A stretch of DNA of 9,645 nt from Oscillospiraceae bacterium (GTDB lineage: Bacteria; Bacillota_A; Clostridia; Oscillospirales; Ruminococcaceae). The position numbers and the translations under genes are program-made. This document shows, in pieces, positions 1-6,917 of this stretch. Within the stretch, counting starts at the first letter, position 1, and every line of letters starts with the position of its first letter. A model generated the notes under the pieces. It was not told where the DNA came from, did not search any database, and saw only the letters and a program-made list of their open reading frames with translations. The stretch lies in NCBI GenBank assembly GCA_017440445.1, contig JAFSHE010000149.1:1-9645 (forward strand), read 5' to 3'.

Positions 1-378
1 CTGCGCCCCTGAGGTCATAACGGGCAGGATATCCATTACAAACCTCAGCACCACAATAACGCATAACCCTATCACCGATATATAGTTGAATTTCTCCTGT
101 ATACCATGCTTTTTGGTTATAAAATGCAGCACAATATAAACCACAAGCTCAGGCGGAATAAGGCATACAATTATAAACCCTGGCAGGTCAACGGGCATCG
201 TACCGCCTATAAGGATATACAGCTCTCTGAGGGACGGGACGAATATCCCCGCTATAATGACAGCAAATAGCGGCAATACAACTACAAGACACAATATATG
301 CAGTATCCTGCACACTGCATATAAAGGATCTTTCCACAGTGCTTTGCGCTGCTGCTTTAATAGCTCCTTTTCATCCAT
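1..378 (-). CDS. Multi-pass membrane protein, N-terminal part (cut by window edge)
   Basis: The frame stays open from ATG at 376-378 to the window edge, giving 126 residues without a stop. I do not recognise the family. After a charged N-terminus (MDEKELLKQQRKALWKDP) there are three strongly hydrophobic stretches at about residues 22-48, 64-87 and 98-120, so it is an integral membrane protein with a probable cytoplasmic N-terminus. The ribosome binding site AAAGGGAG lies just upstream of the ATG, inside the 14-base gap after the tsaD stop codon, so it is very likely co-transcribed with tsaD. The visible part has no catalytic motif. It could be a small membrane protein of unknown function or the start of a longer transporter-like protein; the sequence to the left of the window would decide. 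Confidence 0.75.
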   Translation of the reverse strand, partial: MDEKELLKQQRKALWKDPLYAVCRILHILCLVVVLPLFAVIIAGIFVPSLRELYILIGGTMPVDLPGFIIVCLIPPELVVYIVLHFITKKHGIQEKFNYISVIGLCVIVVLRFVMDILPVMTSGAQ

Positions 379-392
379 AGCTGCTCTCCCTT

Positions 393-1406
393 TTAGTACG
401 TCACCTTATCCAGCTTCATTGTAGCAACTGCGTTCAAGTCTGAGCCTGCCTGCACTCCCGCAAGATATTCATAATACCCCTGACAGCCTATCATAGCCGC
501 ATTATCTCCGCAAAGGGAAAGCGGCGGCACATATAGGGTCATTCCGTTCTTTGCGGCTCTTTCCTCAAGCATGGAGCGAAGCCCGCTGTTTGCCGCTACT
601 CCGCCTGCGAGGGCTATCGTCTTGTAGCCGCTGTCCTTTGCCGCCTGTATGAACTTCGATGTAAGGATATCGCTGACGGTGTACTGGAAGCATGCCGCAA
701 GGCTGTTTACATCCACATCCTCGCCCTTCTGCTTTGCATTGTGAATGAGGTTTATCACCGCCGTTTTAAGTCCCGAAAAGCTGAAATCATACGGATTTGC
801 TGTCTTGGGATGGGGGAGAGTATACTTCTTTCTATCGCCGAGCTTCGCCGCATTGTCGATATGAACTCCGCCCGGGTAGGGGAAGCCCATGGCTCTCGCT
901 GCCTTGTCGAAAGCCTCGCCCGCTGCGTCATCCACCGTCCTGCCGATGGTCTCGAAATCAGTGTAGCTGTTCACCTTAACGATATGGCTGTGACCGCCCG
1001 AGGCAACAAGGCAGATATAAGGCGGCTGAAGCTCCTTGTGTGCAAGGTAATTCGCCGCAATATGTCCCCTGATATGGTGAACAGGGATAAGCGGCTTTCC
1101 GAGCGAAAACGCAAGACCCTTTGCGAAATTAACTCCCACAAGCAGCGCACCGATAAGTCCCGGGGCGTAGGTCACTGCGATCGCATCTATCTCTGCGGCG
1201 GTCTTTCCCGCCTTTTCAAGCGCCTCGTTCACCACTCCCACTATACTCTCGCAGTGGCGGCGGGAGGCTATCTCGGGAACTACTCCGCCGTATAATTTAT
1301 GCTCCTCTATCTGTGTTGCGACTACGGAGGAGATTATCTCACGTCCGTCACGGATGACCGCAGCGGCGGTCTCGTCGCAGGAGCTTTCTATTGCTAAAAT
1401 ATCCAT
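393..1406 (-). CDS. tsaD: tRNA N6-adenosine threonylcarbamoyltransferase TsaD
   Basis: TsaD (formerly Gcp/YgjD, Kae1 family) transfers the threonylcarbamoyl group from threonylcarbamoyl-AMP to A37 of ANN-decoding tRNAs in the cytoplasm, working with TsaB and TsaE. The 337-residue length is the usual bacterial size. Visible signatures are the N-terminal ASKHA nucleotide-binding motif ESSCDET (residues 7-13), the metal-binding HxxxH at H111 and H115 (HIRGH), SGGHSH at 136-141, SGLKTA at 211-216, GGVAANS at 268-274 and the C-terminal metal ligand D301 in CGDNAAMIG. The start ATG at 1404-1406 has an AAAGGA ribosome binding site about 10 bases upstream. It is the middle gene of a leftward operon, 30 bases after the double-CxxC protein and 14 bases before the membrane protein. 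No tsaB or tsaE is in the window. The assignment is secure. Confidence 0.98.
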   Translation of the reverse strand: MDILAIESSCDETAAAVIRDGREIISSVVATQIEEHKLYGGVVPEIASRRHCESIVGVVNEALEKAGKTAAEIDAIAVTYAPGLIGALLVGVNFAKGLAFSLGKPLIPVHHIRGHIAANYLAHKELQPPYICLVASGGHSHIVKVNSYTDFETIGRTVDDAAGEAFDKAARAMGFPYPGGVHIDNAAKLGDRKKYTLPHPKTANPYDFSFSGLKTAVINLIHNAKQKGEDVDVNSLAACFQYTVSDILTSKFIQAAKDSGYKTIALAGGVAANSGLRSMLEERAAKNGMTLYVPPLSLCGDNAAMIGCQGYYEYLAGVQAGSDLNAVATMKLDKVTY

Positions 1407-1436
1407 CTTCTTTTGTCCTTTTCAGTTAATATGCGT

Positions 1437-2141
1437 TTATTTTACATCAGGCTTACGGGATGTAAGGAACTCCACAGCACGCTCGATAGAGTTGCGCACA
1501 TGCTCCATATCCTCGTTATGCAGCTTGCCTGCGTTGCGGTAGTCAAAGCTGTTGCAGAACTCGTTTACGTCAGAGTTCAGCTCCTTGATGTAGTTCTCGA
1601 TAAGCTGGTCGGTAGCCTCGATAAAGGGCTTCTGGTCGTTCTTGGGCATCTTTGTGGGAACGTGTGACATCAGCAGGTTGTAGTGAGGGATACAGATGTA
1701 CTTCTGCTGGGAATACAGCCTTCTGAACTTGGGGTCCTCCCTGAACATAGTGAATACAGTATCCAGCATGTGCTCAACACCCCAGTCGACCTTGCTGCAC
1801 ACAAAGCAGGTATCCTCTATCTCGCTGCACTTCTTGGCCTTTGCGCCCTTTGTGAAGAAAATGCTCTTTTTCTCGAATACGTTTCCACGTACCGAGGAAA
1901 GATATGTATTGAGCATAAGTCCAAGCGACAGACGGTTATTCTGCCTCAGCAGAGAATTGAAATGTGTATGACAGAATCCCAGACGGTTTGTTTCCATGCG
2001 CACATCAGGCTCCATCATGGCAGCGCCCATGATATACTCTGAGATATGCTCCTCAACCGTGTTTCTCATGGCGCAGATAGGGCAGCCCTCACGTGGCTCA
2101 AACACTTCGTTTATCGGGATGGTAAGTATACTTTCTCTCAT
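1437..2141 (-). CDS. Double CxxC/CHxH putative metal-binding protein (DUF6062-like)
   Basis: This 234-residue cytoplasmic protein resembles the clostridial DUF6062 family, whose function is unknown to me; the family name comes from recall of its pattern, not from a search. It has two similar halves: CPIC at 20-23 followed by GFCHTH (C57, H58, H60), then CFVC at 112-115 followed by YICIPH (C150, H153). The spacing between the two parts is nearly the same in each half (37 and 38 residues), which suggests an internal duplication with one Zn2+ or similar metal site per half. There is no signal peptide or membrane span. The open frame extends upstream to an ATG at 2162, but that codon has only A/T-rich sequence before it, while the ATG at 2139-2141 is preceded by GGAAGG at a workable distance, so I choose 2141. 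It is the first gene of the operon with tsaD. Confidence 0.85.
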   Translation of the reverse strand: MRESILTIPINEVFEPREGCPICAMRNTVEEHISEYIMGAAMMEPDVRMETNRLGFCHTHFNSLLRQNNRLSLGLMLNTYLSSVRGNVFEKKSIFFTKGAKAKKCSEIEDTCFVCSKVDWGVEHMLDTVFTMFREDPKFRRLYSQQKYICIPHYNLLMSHVPTKMPKNDQKPFIEATDQLIENYIKELNSDVNEFCNSFDYRNAGKLHNEDMEHVRNSIERAVEFLTSRKPDVK

Positions 2142-2204
2142 TTTCGGATATCCTTCCTTCATTAAAAATTTAGTGACAAAATGCTGAAATAAATGCCATA
2201 TTAC

Positions 2205-2233
2205 TTGATTTTATACTTATATTGTATTATAAT
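2205..2233 (+). promoter_or_regulatory. Rightward promoter of the DNA glycosylase operon
   Basis: TTGATT (2205-2210) and a perfect TATAAT (2228-2233) are separated by 17 bases. The predicted start of transcription near 2240 leaves a leader of about 27 bases before the ATG at 2267. Its -10 element lies inside the spacer of the leftward promoter. Confidence 0.7.
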
Positions 2234-2249
2234 TAAGGTAAATAATCAA
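2221..2249 (-). promoter_or_regulatory. Leftward promoter of the DUF6062-like/tsaD operon
   Basis: On the minus strand TTGATT (2244-2249) and TACAAT (2221-2226) are separated by exactly 17 bases, a good sigma-A match. Transcription would start near 2214, leaving a leader of about 70 bases before the ATG at 2141. It overlaps the rightward promoter. Confidence 0.65.
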
Positions 2250-2266
2250 GGGGTTTGGCAAAAAAA

Positions 2267-3076
2267 ATGGATCACAGGATAATCAATGCGAATTTCGATA
2301 TAAAGCAGACGTTTCTGTGCGGACAGTGCTTTCGCTGGAGCGAGGCGGAGGACGGCATCTTCCACGGAATTGCCCTCGGGAGATACCTTAGACTACGGCA
2401 GGAAACAGACGGAGTTACTCTGCTTGACATACAGGAGCAGGATATCCCCCTATGGGAGGATTACTTCGACCTGTCCACCGACTACGGAAGTATCATAGGG
2501 CGGTTTTCCGCTGACGAAACTCTCTGTGCAGCAAGCAAAGGCTCGTCAGGCATACGCATACTAAGGCAGGAGCCGTTTGAAACGCTTATCAGCTTCATTA
2601 TCTCACAGAATAACAATATTCCCCGTATCTCGGGAATAATCGGGAGATTGTGCGAAAGCTTCGGCGAGAAGATAGAGGGCGGATATTCCTTCCCCACCGC
2701 CGAAAGGCTTAACGGAATAGTACCCGAGGACCTTGCACCGCTTCGTGCAGGCTTCCGTGCGAGGTATATCTGCGACGCAGTAAACAAAGTAAACAACGGC
2801 GAGGTGGATTTCACCGAGATAAACGCACTTCCCACTGACGCTGCACGGGAAAAGCTGAAACTGATAGTAGGCGTGGGCGACAAGGTCGCTGACTGCGTAC
2901 TTCTATTCGGTTTCGGAAAGCACGACGCATTCCCACGGGATGTGTGGGTAAAGCGGCTTATGGCACAATTTTATCCCGAGGGACTTCCCGAGTGCGCAAA
3001 GGGCGCAGAGGGAATTGCACAGCAGTACTTATTCGACTATGTACGAAACAACAACGGACTTGAAAACACGGAGTAA
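2267..3076 (+). CDS. OGG1-type 8-oxoguanine DNA glycosylase/AP lyase
   Basis: The 269-residue protein belongs to the HhH-GPD superfamily, OGG1 branch: it should excise 8-oxoguanine paired with C from DNA and nick the resulting abasic site. The N-terminal OGG_N-like part contains NFDIKQTFLCGQCFRW (residues 9-24). Then come FIISQNNNIPRISGIIGRLC (110-129), which matches the NNN segment of OGG1, and the helix-hairpin-helix LIVGVGDKVADC (199-210). K206 in GDKVADC corresponds to human OGG1 Lys249, the Schiff-base lysine, and D225 in FPRDVW to Asp268; both are kept, so it should be active as a glycosylase and lyase. An in-frame TTG at 2255-2257 would add four residues, but it is only about one base after the AAGGGG (2248-2253), so the ATG at 2267 is preferred though its spacing is long. 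AlkA-like alkylation repair is the less likely alternative. The zinc-ribbon gene follows after 35 bases. Confidence 0.9.
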   Translation: MDHRIINANFDIKQTFLCGQCFRWSEAEDGIFHGIALGRYLRLRQETDGVTLLDIQEQDIPLWEDYFDLSTDYGSIIGRFSADETLCAASKGSSGIRILRQEPFETLISFIISQNNNIPRISGIIGRLCESFGEKIEGGYSFPTAERLNGIVPEDLAPLRAGFRARYICDAVNKVNNGEVDFTEINALPTDAAREKLKLIVGVGDKVADCVLLFGFGKHDAFPRDVWVKRLMAQFYPEGLPECAKGAEGIAQQYLFDYVRNNNGLENTE

Positions 3077-3111
3077 ATTCATAACAGAATTATACAGAAA
3101 GGATAACTTGT

Positions 3112-3609
3112 ATGTATTGTAATCATTGTGGAAATATCTTGACCGAGGATGCACAGTTCTGCGCATTCTGTGGCGCAAAATGCGGTCTTGCAAGCGTAGT
3201 ACCCGCAAAGGAGCTGAATTCCACCTCTCCGACAGCGGAAAGTGCTTCGCCCGCAGCCCATACATCGACTACGGGAACAGAAACCGGACCTGCTGACGCC
3301 TATACAGCAGCACCCGCAGCACCTGCTGATGCAGCCGCTCCGATATACTCAGCTCCTGCGCCGCATGCCGAAAGCATACCTCAGCCGCAGGCTGCTCCCG
3401 CCTCCGCTCAGCCTTTCACGGCAAGGAACGAAGCAGCTCACGCTGCACCTCATGCGCAGGGTATTTCCGTAGAAATACCCGTACCTCAGGAACAGGTAAA
3501 GGTAGAAAAATACTACACCCTCGGACATATAATGCTGTGCCTTGGTGCGGTAGCGATAATGGCTATCGTAGCGGGAGTATTTGCGGGATTATATTTCTCC
3601 GTGATATAA
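3112..3609 (+). CDS. Small zinc-ribbon protein with C-terminal membrane anchor
   Basis: The 165-residue protein has three parts. A four-Cys zinc ribbon lies at the very N-terminus (C3, C6, C17, C20 in MYCNHCG and FCAFCG; C24 is extra). An Ala/Pro/Thr-rich, probably unstructured linker covers about 28-120. A single hydrophobic stretch at about 138-162 ends three residues before the C-terminus. This predicts a tail-anchored protein with the zinc ribbon in the cytoplasm and almost nothing outside. The start ATG has AAAGGA about 8 bases upstream. It lies 35 bases after the DNA glycosylase gene and shares its terminator, so the two are probably co-transcribed, but nothing in the protein points to DNA repair. 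The next gene begins with the same kind of ribbon (MYCESCG), so the two may be related. The molecular function is unknown; the ribbon may bind protein or nucleic acid. Confidence 0.88.
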   Translation: MYCNHCGNILTEDAQFCAFCGAKCGLASVVPAKELNSTSPTAESASPAAHTSTTGTETGPADAYTAAPAAPADAAAPIYSAPAPHAESIPQPQAAPASAQPFTARNEAAHAAPHAQGISVEIPVPQEQVKVEKYYTLGHIMLCLGAVAIMAIVAGVFAGLYFSVI

Positions 3610-3623
3610 CTGAATTATTTCAC

Positions 3624-3653
3624 GACCTGCCCTGTTTTGCGGCAGGTCTTTTT
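3624..3653 (+). terminator. Rho-independent terminator of the glycosylase/zinc-ribbon operon
   Basis: GACCTGCC (3624-3631) pairs perfectly with GGCAGGTC (3641-3648) across a 9-base loop and is followed by five T (3649-3653). It begins 14 bases after the stop codon of the small zinc-ribbon gene. Confidence 0.93.
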
Positions 3654-3680
3654 GCGCCAAAAAACGCAGAATAATGCACA

Positions 3681-3699
3681 AACAAAGGCTCTCTTTGTT
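3681..3699. repeat. Short inverted repeat between the two zinc-ribbon genes
   Basis: AACAAAG (3681-3687) and CTTTGTT (3693-3699) form a 7-bp stem with a 5-base loop, between the terminator and the next promoter. It could be a weak second terminator or an operator. The A/T-rich stem and the lack of a clean T run make either use uncertain. Confidence 0.4.
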
Positions 3700-3730
3700 A
3701 TATCTTTTCAACAATAATGCTGTTTTTTAA

Positions 3731-3759
3731 TTGACTTTTTTTAGCTTATATAGTATACT
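3731..3759 (+). promoter_or_regulatory. Promoter of the large zinc-ribbon gene
   Basis: TTGACT (3731-3736) and TATACT (3754-3759) are separated by 17 bases, one mismatch each from consensus. Transcription would start near 3766. The leader of about 49 bases holds a small inverted repeat (GTACA at 3781-3785, TGTAC at 3794-3798) and a full AGGAGG ribosome binding site at 3802-3807, seven bases before the ATG. Confidence 0.8.
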
Positions 3760-3814
3760 TAAAATTGGATTTTAATATCTGTACAATAAGAAATGTACGG
3801 TAGGAGGACAATAT

Positions 3815-6800
3815 ATGTATTGCGAAAGTTGCGGCAAAAGTCTGATAAGAGGATATCAGTTCTGTCTTGAGTGCGGAACCCCCGTTCCCCCCGAGGTAAA
3901 CGAGGAAGAAGAGACCACTGCGCAGGCTGCTGAGAGCGAAGCCCCCGAGGGAATGCCCGCTATCGGCGCATCAGGCGAGGGTGGCACGCTTGTTTTCTGT
4001 CCCACATGCGGAACAAGAATGCAGCACTCCACTTCCAACTGTGAAAAGTGCGGAATGGTACTCCAGGGCGGAGGAAACAACATCCCCAAAAACGGAAATG
4101 TTCCGCTGTGGAACACAAACTCTGACGAGAACAGCTTTGAGGGCATGTCCGACGGAGATATCGACCAGATAAACAACTTCATGAACGGCGGCGGTATAGC
4201 TGCTGTTGAATACGAGGATAATTCAGGACTTGACCAGTTCGGAGGCGCAGGTGTAGGCGGCTCTATCAGCCCCGAAAGCGCCGCTGAGATAGATGCGCTT
4301 ACTGCACAGTTCGCAAATATGTGTAAGTCCTCTAATGAAATGCCCGCTATCGGCAATTCCAAGGATCAGATCATTCATGACGAAATACTCAAGGTAGAGA
4401 ATTTCGCAATGAATGACTCCTATGTGGATAATGAATACATAGACGAAGGCGCTCTGCCTGTTATAGAGGGTGCGTCTATGGAATTCGATCCCGACGAGCC
4501 TGAGCCTGAGGATCCCAATGCATTTGTCATGACTCCCGAGGCTATCGAGGATATAACTCCTGTTTATGATGATACTCCCGCTTATGAAGAACCCGCAGCT
4601 GAAGTAGCTCCTGTTTATGAGGACGTTCCCGCTTATGAGGAACCCGTAGCCGAGGAAGCTCCTGTTTATGAGGATGTTTCCGCTTATGAGGAACCCGTAG
4701 CCGAGGAAGCTCCTGTTTACGAGGATGTTCCCGCTTATGAGGAACCCGTAGCCGAGGAAGCTCCTGTTTATGAGGATGCACCTACCTATGGAGCAACCGT
4801 AGTTGAGGACGCTCACGCTTACGATGACGTTCCCGCTTATGGAGCGACCGTAGTTGAGGACGCTCAGACTTATGAGGAGGTTCCTGCTTACGAAGAACCT
4901 GCTGAAGAAAAGACAGACGATGCACTTGCCGCTATTCCTCTGTTTGCAGATCCCGACTCTAACGATACAGCAGATTACTCCTCTGATTATGAGGAGCCTG
5001 TATACGACTCTGATATCCCCGTATATGATGAGCCGGAGGCTGTAAAGGAAGATGCTCCCATAGCGCCTGTTTATGAAGAAACCACTGCTGAGGATGTAAC
5101 CGTTTATGAGGAAGCTCCATCCTATGAGGAGCCAGCTGAAGCTACTTCTGTTTACGAGGAGCCTGCTGAAACAGATAATGATGACAACTACGGTACAGTA
5201 GCTGCCGTGGGAATGGCTGCGGCCGCATCAAGCTTATCCGAGCCTGAGTCTTATTCCTCTGCATACTCCGCAAACCGCTCCGAGCCTGCACCTGCTCCCG
5301 CACCCGTTGCCGAGGAGCCTGAGGTGGATCTCGGTCGTCTGCTGTACTGCCGTAACTGCGGACAGGATATGTATGAAAAGGAGCTTGTCTGCAAGAACTG
5401 CGGCGCTCCCAAGCGTGAGGAATACAAGCCCAAGCGCAGCATAAAGGAAAAGAAGGAACCGTTCAAGCTGTTCGGTATATTCAGCATTCCGTCACTTGTA
5501 GGCGCAGGTGTTGTAATAGTCGTTCTCGGTGCGCTGATCCTGACCTCTGTGGGAATAGGCAGCGACAAGGATAAGATAACCAGCAGCAACAATAACAGCA
5601 TCACAGGCAACGAGCAGCTCGATGCAAATAACACCACCACATCCGCTACCACAGAGGATGAGCCGGAGATCACCACAACTCCTGTTAAGTCCGAGGATAG
5701 CACTCCTGTGGAAAGCACCCCCGATGAGCCGGATGAGCCTGCTACACCCGAGGAACCTGTTACACCCGATGAACCCTCTGAGCCTGAAGTTCCCGTAGAG
5801 CCTTCGGAGCCTGAAACACCCGAGGAGCCTTCTGAACCCGAAACTCCCGACAAGCCCGAGGTGTCCACACCGTCAACTACTACCAAACCCACAACAACTA
5901 CAACACGCAAACCCACCACATCTACCAATAAACCAACTACTTCTACAACGACTACCAGGAAGCCTACAACAACCACTACACAGAAGCCTCAGTCCTCCTA
6001 TGTTCCCTCTGCGACAGTGAAGAACCAGAACAAGGAACGTGACGAGATCATAGCGGCTATGGAAACAGTATCCGCAGAGCTTGGTAAGGTAGACCTGCTT
6101 GCAAGAACAGCCATCTACTCCATGATGTTCGATGAGAGAAATGCTGATGTTGCAGGTAAATCCTTCTACAGCAAGGATATAGCTACCACGATGCTTACCT
6201 ATATAAAGAACGGTAAGGCTACCGTAGCTTCCGCTGTAAAGAGCGCAAAGCCCTCCACATCCGAGCTTAACGGCGCATACAATGCTCTCTGCTCGCTTGA
6301 GGATAAGTATCTTGATTACTATAACTTCGTAGTAAGCCCCTCTACCTACTCCAGCTACGAAACAAAGTGCGATACATATCTTAACAACTTCAACAGCTAC
6401 GCAAAGTCCAACTGTGCTATCGCTAAGTTCAATACATCCGCACAGACCTCTACAGATAAGAACGAGTACTACGCGGATGTACTGAGCGAGGCTGTAACAG
6501 CAGTTCAGAATGCGACCGCAGCTTACACAACACTCAGCGGCAAGATGGGAAGTCTTACAGACAGCAACTTCTCCTCTCAGTTCAACACAACGCTGAAGAA
6601 CAACATCACAACATACCAGAAGGCAGCAAGCTATACACAGGCAGCTATTGCATACAGCAACATTCTTGCTTCGGCTCCCTCCGATTACTCCTCTGCGTAC
6701 AACAATCTGAAATCTGCATGTAATGACCTTAAGTCTATCGCAGACACCTTCCAGATCGCACAGTACGACAATACGGTTGACAGCTTTACAAGCACTGTTA

Positions 6801-6856
6801 ATGCAGAGATCAGATCTGCTAACAACGCTGCAGCTTCCGCAAAGAAATATCTCTAA
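3815..6856 (+). CDS. Large membrane protein: three zinc ribbons, Tyr/Pro acidic repeats, outer helical domain
   Basis: The 1013-residue protein of unknown function has these parts in order. Zinc ribbon 1 has C3, C6, C17, C20; ribbon 2 has C62, C65, C76, C79. A long acidic region follows, with six 17-residue tandem repeats at 257-358 (consensus YEEPVAEEAPVYEDVPA) and looser copies to about 450. Ribbon 3 has C512, C515, C526, C529, then a Lys/Arg-rich stretch at 533-552. One membrane span lies at about 556-580. Outside are a Pro/Glu linker (about 630-683), a Thr/Lys/Pro linker (685-725) and a Ser/Ala/Tyr-rich helical domain (about 735-1013) with four Cys (826, 852, 867, 969). Positive charge before the span places the ribbons and repeats in the cytoplasm. 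There is no signal peptide, LPXTG motif or catalytic motif. The cytoplasmic ribbon, single span and outer domain recall TcaA/YvbJ-type proteins, but the sequence is not clearly one of them. The promoter, AGGAGG site and frequent AAG/AAC codons suggest high expression. Confidence 0.92.
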   Translation: MYCESCGKSLIRGYQFCLECGTPVPPEVNEEEETTAQAAESEAPEGMPAIGASGEGGTLVFCPTCGTRMQHSTSNCEKCGMVLQGGGNNIPKNGNVPLWNTNSDENSFEGMSDGDIDQINNFMNGGGIAAVEYEDNSGLDQFGGAGVGGSISPESAAEIDALTAQFANMCKSSNEMPAIGNSKDQIIHDEILKVENFAMNDSYVDNEYIDEGALPVIEGASMEFDPDEPEPEDPNAFVMTPEAIEDITPVYDDTPAYEEPAAEVAPVYEDVPAYEEPVAEEAPVYEDVSAYEEPVAEEAPVYEDVPAYEEPVAEEAPVYEDAPTYGATVVEDAHAYDDVPAYGATVVEDAQTYEEVPAYEEPAEEKTDDALAAIPLFADPDSNDTADYSSDYEEPVYDSDIPVYDEPEAVKEDAPIAPVYEETTAEDVTVYEEAPSYEEPAEATSVYEEPAETDNDDNYGTVAAVGMAAAASSLSEPESYSSAYSANRSEPAPAPAPVAEEPEVDLGRLLYCRNCGQDMYEKELVCKNCGAPKREEYKPKRSIKEKKEPFKLFGIFSIPSLVGAGVVIVVLGALILTSVGIGSDKDKITSSNNNSITGNEQLDANNTTTSATTEDEPEITTTPVKSEDSTPVESTPDEPDEPATPEEPVTPDEPSEPEVPVEPSEPETPEEPSEPETPDKPEVSTPSTTTKPTTTTTRKPTTSTNKPTTSTTTTRKPTTTTTQKPQSSYVPSATVKNQNKERDEIIAAMETVSAELGKVDLLARTAIYSMMFDERNADVAGKSFYSKDIATTMLTYIKNGKATVASAVKSAKPSTSELNGAYNALCSLEDKYLDYYNFVVSPSTYSSYETKCDTYLNNFNSYAKSNCAIAKFNTSAQTSTDKNEYYADVLSEAVTAVQNATAAYTTLSGKMGSLTDSNFSSQFNTTLKNNITTYQKAASYTQAAIAYSNILASAPSDYSSAYNNLKSACNDLKSIADTFQIAQYDNTVDSFTSTVNAEIRSANNAAASAKKYL
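4583..4888 (+). repeat. Six 51-bp tandem repeats inside the large zinc-ribbon gene
   Basis: Units begin at 4583, 4634, 4685, 4736, 4787 and 4838, each coding 17 residues in frame. Units 2 and 3 differ at only two of 51 bases (TAT/TAC and TCC/CCC). Units 5 and 6 share a second variant (YGATVVEDA). This pattern fits recent in-frame duplication by slippage or unequal recombination. Degenerate YEEP copies continue to about 5170. Confidence 0.93.
5648..6004 (+). repeat. Low-complexity Pro/Glu then Thr/Pro linker coding region
   Basis: The codons give repeated PEEP/SEPE units (5702-5863) followed by runs of Thr with KP and RKP (5867-5989). Such Thr/Pro linkers are common and often O-glycosylated in surface proteins of ruminococci; glycosylation here is an inference. 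The repeat is protein-level, with drifting codons. Confidence 0.8.
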
Positions 6857-6865
6857 TCAGAATGA

Positions 6866-6896
6866 CCCCTCCGTATTATACGGAGGGGCCTTTTTT
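6866..6896 (+). terminator. Rho-independent terminator of the large zinc-ribbon gene
   Basis: CCCCTCCGTA (6866-6875) pairs with TACGGAGGGG (6879-6888), a perfect 10-bp stem with a 3-base loop, followed after CC by six T (6891-6896). It begins 10 bases after the stop codon. Confidence 0.96.
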
Positions 6897-6917
6897 ATAA
6901 ACTGTTTCATAATATGC

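Noticed and set aside
741..1295. 184-codon open frame on the plus strand
   Set aside because: It is antisense to tsaD, which is unmistakable; no family resemblance or start signals.
3681..3699. Inverted repeat as a second strong terminator
   Set aside because: The stem is A/T-rich and no clean T run follows; kept only as a weak repeat.
3856..4362. 168-codon open frame on the minus strand
   Set aside because: It lies opposite the N-terminal zinc-ribbon part of the large gene, which has the promoter, ribosome binding site and Cys motifs; this frame has none.
4223..4816. Long repetitive open frame on the minus strand, with a second one at 4542-4781
   Set aside because: It is the antisense of the 51-bp tandem repeats. 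The repetitive codons of the real plus-strand gene lack stops in these frames; there is no ribosome binding site, and the products are repetitive nonsense.
4583..4888. Regular repeats as a possible CRISPR array
   Set aside because: The units are contiguous with no unique spacers, lie in frame inside a gene and encode a repeated peptide; there are no cas genes.
5251..5976. 241-codon open frame on the minus strand, rich in Val/Gly/Ser
   Set aside because: It is antisense to the Pro/Glu and Thr/Pro linker codons. Its composition merely mirrors the linker, and the plus-strand gene is clearly the real one.
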